Assembly (NCBI RefSeq): GCF_000743575.1
Contig: NZ_JQGC01000009.1
Span: 124,001-188,000 of the forward strand
Source of the DNA: Devosia riboflavina
GTDB taxonomy: Bacteria > Pseudomonadota > Alphaproteobacteria > Rhizobiales > Devosiaceae
Length of the DNA stretch: 64,000 nucleotides
Direction: 5' to 3'
This document shows positions 62,508 to 64,000 of the stretch, piece after piece (positions within the stretch are counted from its first letter, which is position 1; the number at the start of each line of letters is the position of its first letter). Below the pieces are notes generated by a model. That model searched no databases. It had not been told where the DNA came from and was given only the letters and a program-made list of their open reading frames with translations. The position numbers and the translations under genes are program-made.

Positions 62508-62720
62508 CTACCACCTGAGGCCGGATGGGCTTGGGCGCTTGAAATGGTCGGTGAGCGCAATCAGCACGACCATGTGCAGGCGCTCTTTCGAGCCCGGATC
62601 CTTGAGGCATTTGACGCGGGATGACACGGTGAATTTGAGGCCATTGCGCAGCCCGGTTGCCGTATAGGAGAGCAATTGGGCGGCAGCGTCATAACTGGCC
62701 GCTACGACCTTGAACTCCAT
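62508..62720 (-). CDS. Small hypothetical protein
   Basis: A 70-residue protein starting MEFKVVAASYDAAAQLLSY and continuing with FTVSSRVKCLKDPGSKERLHMVVLIALTDHF. A beta-rich start followed by a helix is plausible, and the pattern is faintly like DUF1488, but I do not claim the family. GGAAAGG lies 11 bases before the ATG. It is convergent with the chemoreceptor. Confidence 0.5.
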   Translation of the reverse strand: MEFKVVAASYDAAAQLLSYTATGLRNGLKFTVSSRVKCLKDPGSKERLHMVVLIALTDHFKRPSPSGLRW

Positions 62721-62782
62721 CGTCGCATCGCCTTTCCATCAACTCGCCCCCTATCCATAATGGACCCGAGCGGCTGACATCT

Positions 62783-64000
62783 TCAAGGGGTGCGTTCGAT
62801 ACCGTCCACCCAGACGGCGGCGATATTGGCGCGCGTTGTGCCGTAGATCAGCTTTTCAAAAATGGCGGTTGGATCGGTTTCGCCGAAGAGGCGAATGGCG
62901 CCAGCTCGCGCATTCGTGTCCACGGCGAGGGCGTCGAAACGATAGCCGGGCGCGATTATGCCGATGGGCAGATCGAGCGCGACACCACCGCCAGCCGTGG
63001 CGAGATGGAAGGCGGTGATGAGGTCAATCGCCGAATTGGGGCGGCCGCGCTTTTCTGCCAGCAAGGCGGGGTCGGTGCCTTCGGCGAGCATGCGGGAGGA
63101 CTGGACCGTGGTGCGGACGGCTTCGAACATGGAGGCGGAGGGGCCGCCGGATATGTCGGTGCCGAGGCCGACATGGACACCTTTTTCGAGCGCATGGCGC
63201 AGCGGGAAGACGGAATTGGCGAAGTAGATGTTCGAGAGGGCACAATGGCCCACCGCAGCGCCGCGGGAGGCGAGGCGGTCCATGTCCTCGTCGGTAAGAA
63301 AATTGGAATGAGCGAGGACGCTTTTTCGCGTCAGGAGGCCGAAGGAGTCCAGCGCGGCGGCGTCGGTGATGCCGAAACGGGAGAGGACGTGGCCGTGGGC
63401 CCAGTCGCTTTCCGAGCAATGGGTCTGAACGTGGCAGCCGCATTCCTGCGCCAGAGCGCCGAGGCCGGTGAGGGCTTCGTCAGTGCAGGAGGGGATGAAG
63501 CGAGGGGTTATCACTGGCAGGACGCGCCCTGCCCCGTTTTCAGGATGGGAGCGGATGTGGTCGATGACGGCGCGGGTTTCTGCCACCGCGGTTTCGGCGC
63601 TGTCGTCGCGGTAATATTCCGGGCAGGCGGCGGGATCATCCATGACGACTTTGCCGACGAGGGCGCGCTGGCCCTTTTCGATGCAGATATCGGCGAGGAG
63701 TTTGGTCGCCGCTTCGTGCTGTGTGGCGAAGTAGAGGGCCGTGGTGGTGCCGGTGCCCAGCAGATCGTCGACGAGGGCAGTGTAGCGCTCGCGGGCAAAG
63801 TCGAGGTCGGCGTAGCGGGCTTCGAGCGGGAACGTGTATTTTTGCAGCCAGACTTCCAGCGGCTCATCGAGGGCGAGGCCAAGCTGAGGGTATTGGGGCG
63901 CGTGGATGTGGAGATCGACTAGGCCGGGAAGGCCGTAGTGGCCGTCGGGGAGGCGATGGAGGCGATCGCCGAGTTCGGCTTCGACCAGCGTGCGCATGGA
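62783..64000 (-). CDS. guaD: Guanine deaminase, cut at the window end
   Basis: At least 404 residues of an amidohydrolase-superfamily guanine deaminase, which converts guanine to xanthine. Visible metal motifs: PGLVDLHIHAPQY, THCSES, LAHSNFL and GLGTDISGG. The region matching guanine deaminases (PQYPQLGL, ATQHEA) is clear. Homologues are about 430 residues, so the first 25 or so residues lie beyond the edge. The ATG at 63997 is probably internal. Confidence 0.9.
   Translation of the reverse strand, partial: SMRTLVEAELGDRLHRLPDGHYGLPGLVDLHIHAPQYPQLGLALDEPLEVWLQKYTFPLEARYADLDFARERYTALVDDLLGTGTTTALYFATQHEAATKLLADICIEKGQRALVGKVVMDDPAACPEYYRDDSAETAVAETRAVIDHIRSHPENGAGRVLPVITPRFIPSCTDEALTGLGALAQECGCHVQTHCSESDWAHGHVLSRFGITDAAALDSFGLLTRKSVLAHSNFLTDEDMDRLASRGAAVGHCALSNIYFANSVFPLRHALEKGVHVGLGTDISGGPSASMFEAVRTTVQSSRMLAEGTDPALLAEKRGRPNSAIDLITAFHLATAGGGVALDLPIGIIAPGYRFDALAVDTNARAGAIRLFGETDPTAIFEKLIYGTTRANIAAVWVDGIERTP

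Overview
The window is GC-rich, tightly packed chromosomal DNA from an alphaproteobacterium. The overall gene content (archaeal-type class I lysyl-tRNA synthetase, a two-domain dCTP deaminase, a SAM-II riboswitch before metZ, the TauE/TIGR02186 pair, IalB-type secreted proteins, DUF6460) fits Hyphomicrobiales, and a Devosia-like genus is my best guess. I see no rRNA, CRISPR array, insertion sequence or prophage. One tRNA gene (Gly, anticodon CCC) is present.

The first 17.5 kb is mostly housekeeping: an orphan LuxR response regulator, a VOC protein, a TauE-type exporter with its TIGR02186 partner, PdeM and an Lhr-like helicase, a P-loop kinase, pyrD, an S24/HTH regulator with a visible operator, a DUF2975/HTH pair with two operator copies, class I lysS, a TerB-like protein, a polar amino acid binding protein, metZ under a SAM-II riboswitch, and dcd. 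Several short inverted-repeat elements sit between genes here.

From 17.8 to 24.8 kb lies a cluster of three alpha/beta hydrolases, a metallo-beta-lactamase-fold hydrolase, a DJ-1-like protein without its nucleophile, and a large winged-helix/NB-ARC regulator. From 25.1 to 37.1 kb lies a catabolic locus. A minus-strand operon (ROK regulator, peptide-type ABC importer, TIM-barrel protein, PIG-L deacetylase) is divergent from a plus-strand run (creatinase-like M24 protein, a second TIM-barrel protein, a GNAT related to the O-GlcNAcase-associated domain, a TetR regulator). It looks like uptake and breakdown of an N-acylated sugar conjugate, but the substrate is unknown.

The most interesting part is 37.1 to 46.8 kb. 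The module metallophosphodiesterase, family 1 binding protein, PTP-like phosphatase occurs twice. The second copy also carries two Ugp/Mal-type permeases and an ATPase, and a divergent TetR gene with a perfect 18-bp palindrome lies between the copies. I read this as an importer plus two-step hydrolysis route for an organic phosphodiester.

From 47.4 to 53.7 kb is a probable heme-acquisition operon: TonB-dependent receptor, an ABCD/BacA-like fused ABC transporter, a ChuX/HutX-like heme chaperone, a ChaN-like heme-binding protein and an IalB-like secreted protein. The classical HmuTUV importer is missing. The rest holds an AraC regulator divergent from a monooxygenase/esterase/SDR operon, coaX-coaBC, a glutathione transferase, a chemoreceptor and a guanine deaminase cut by the window end.
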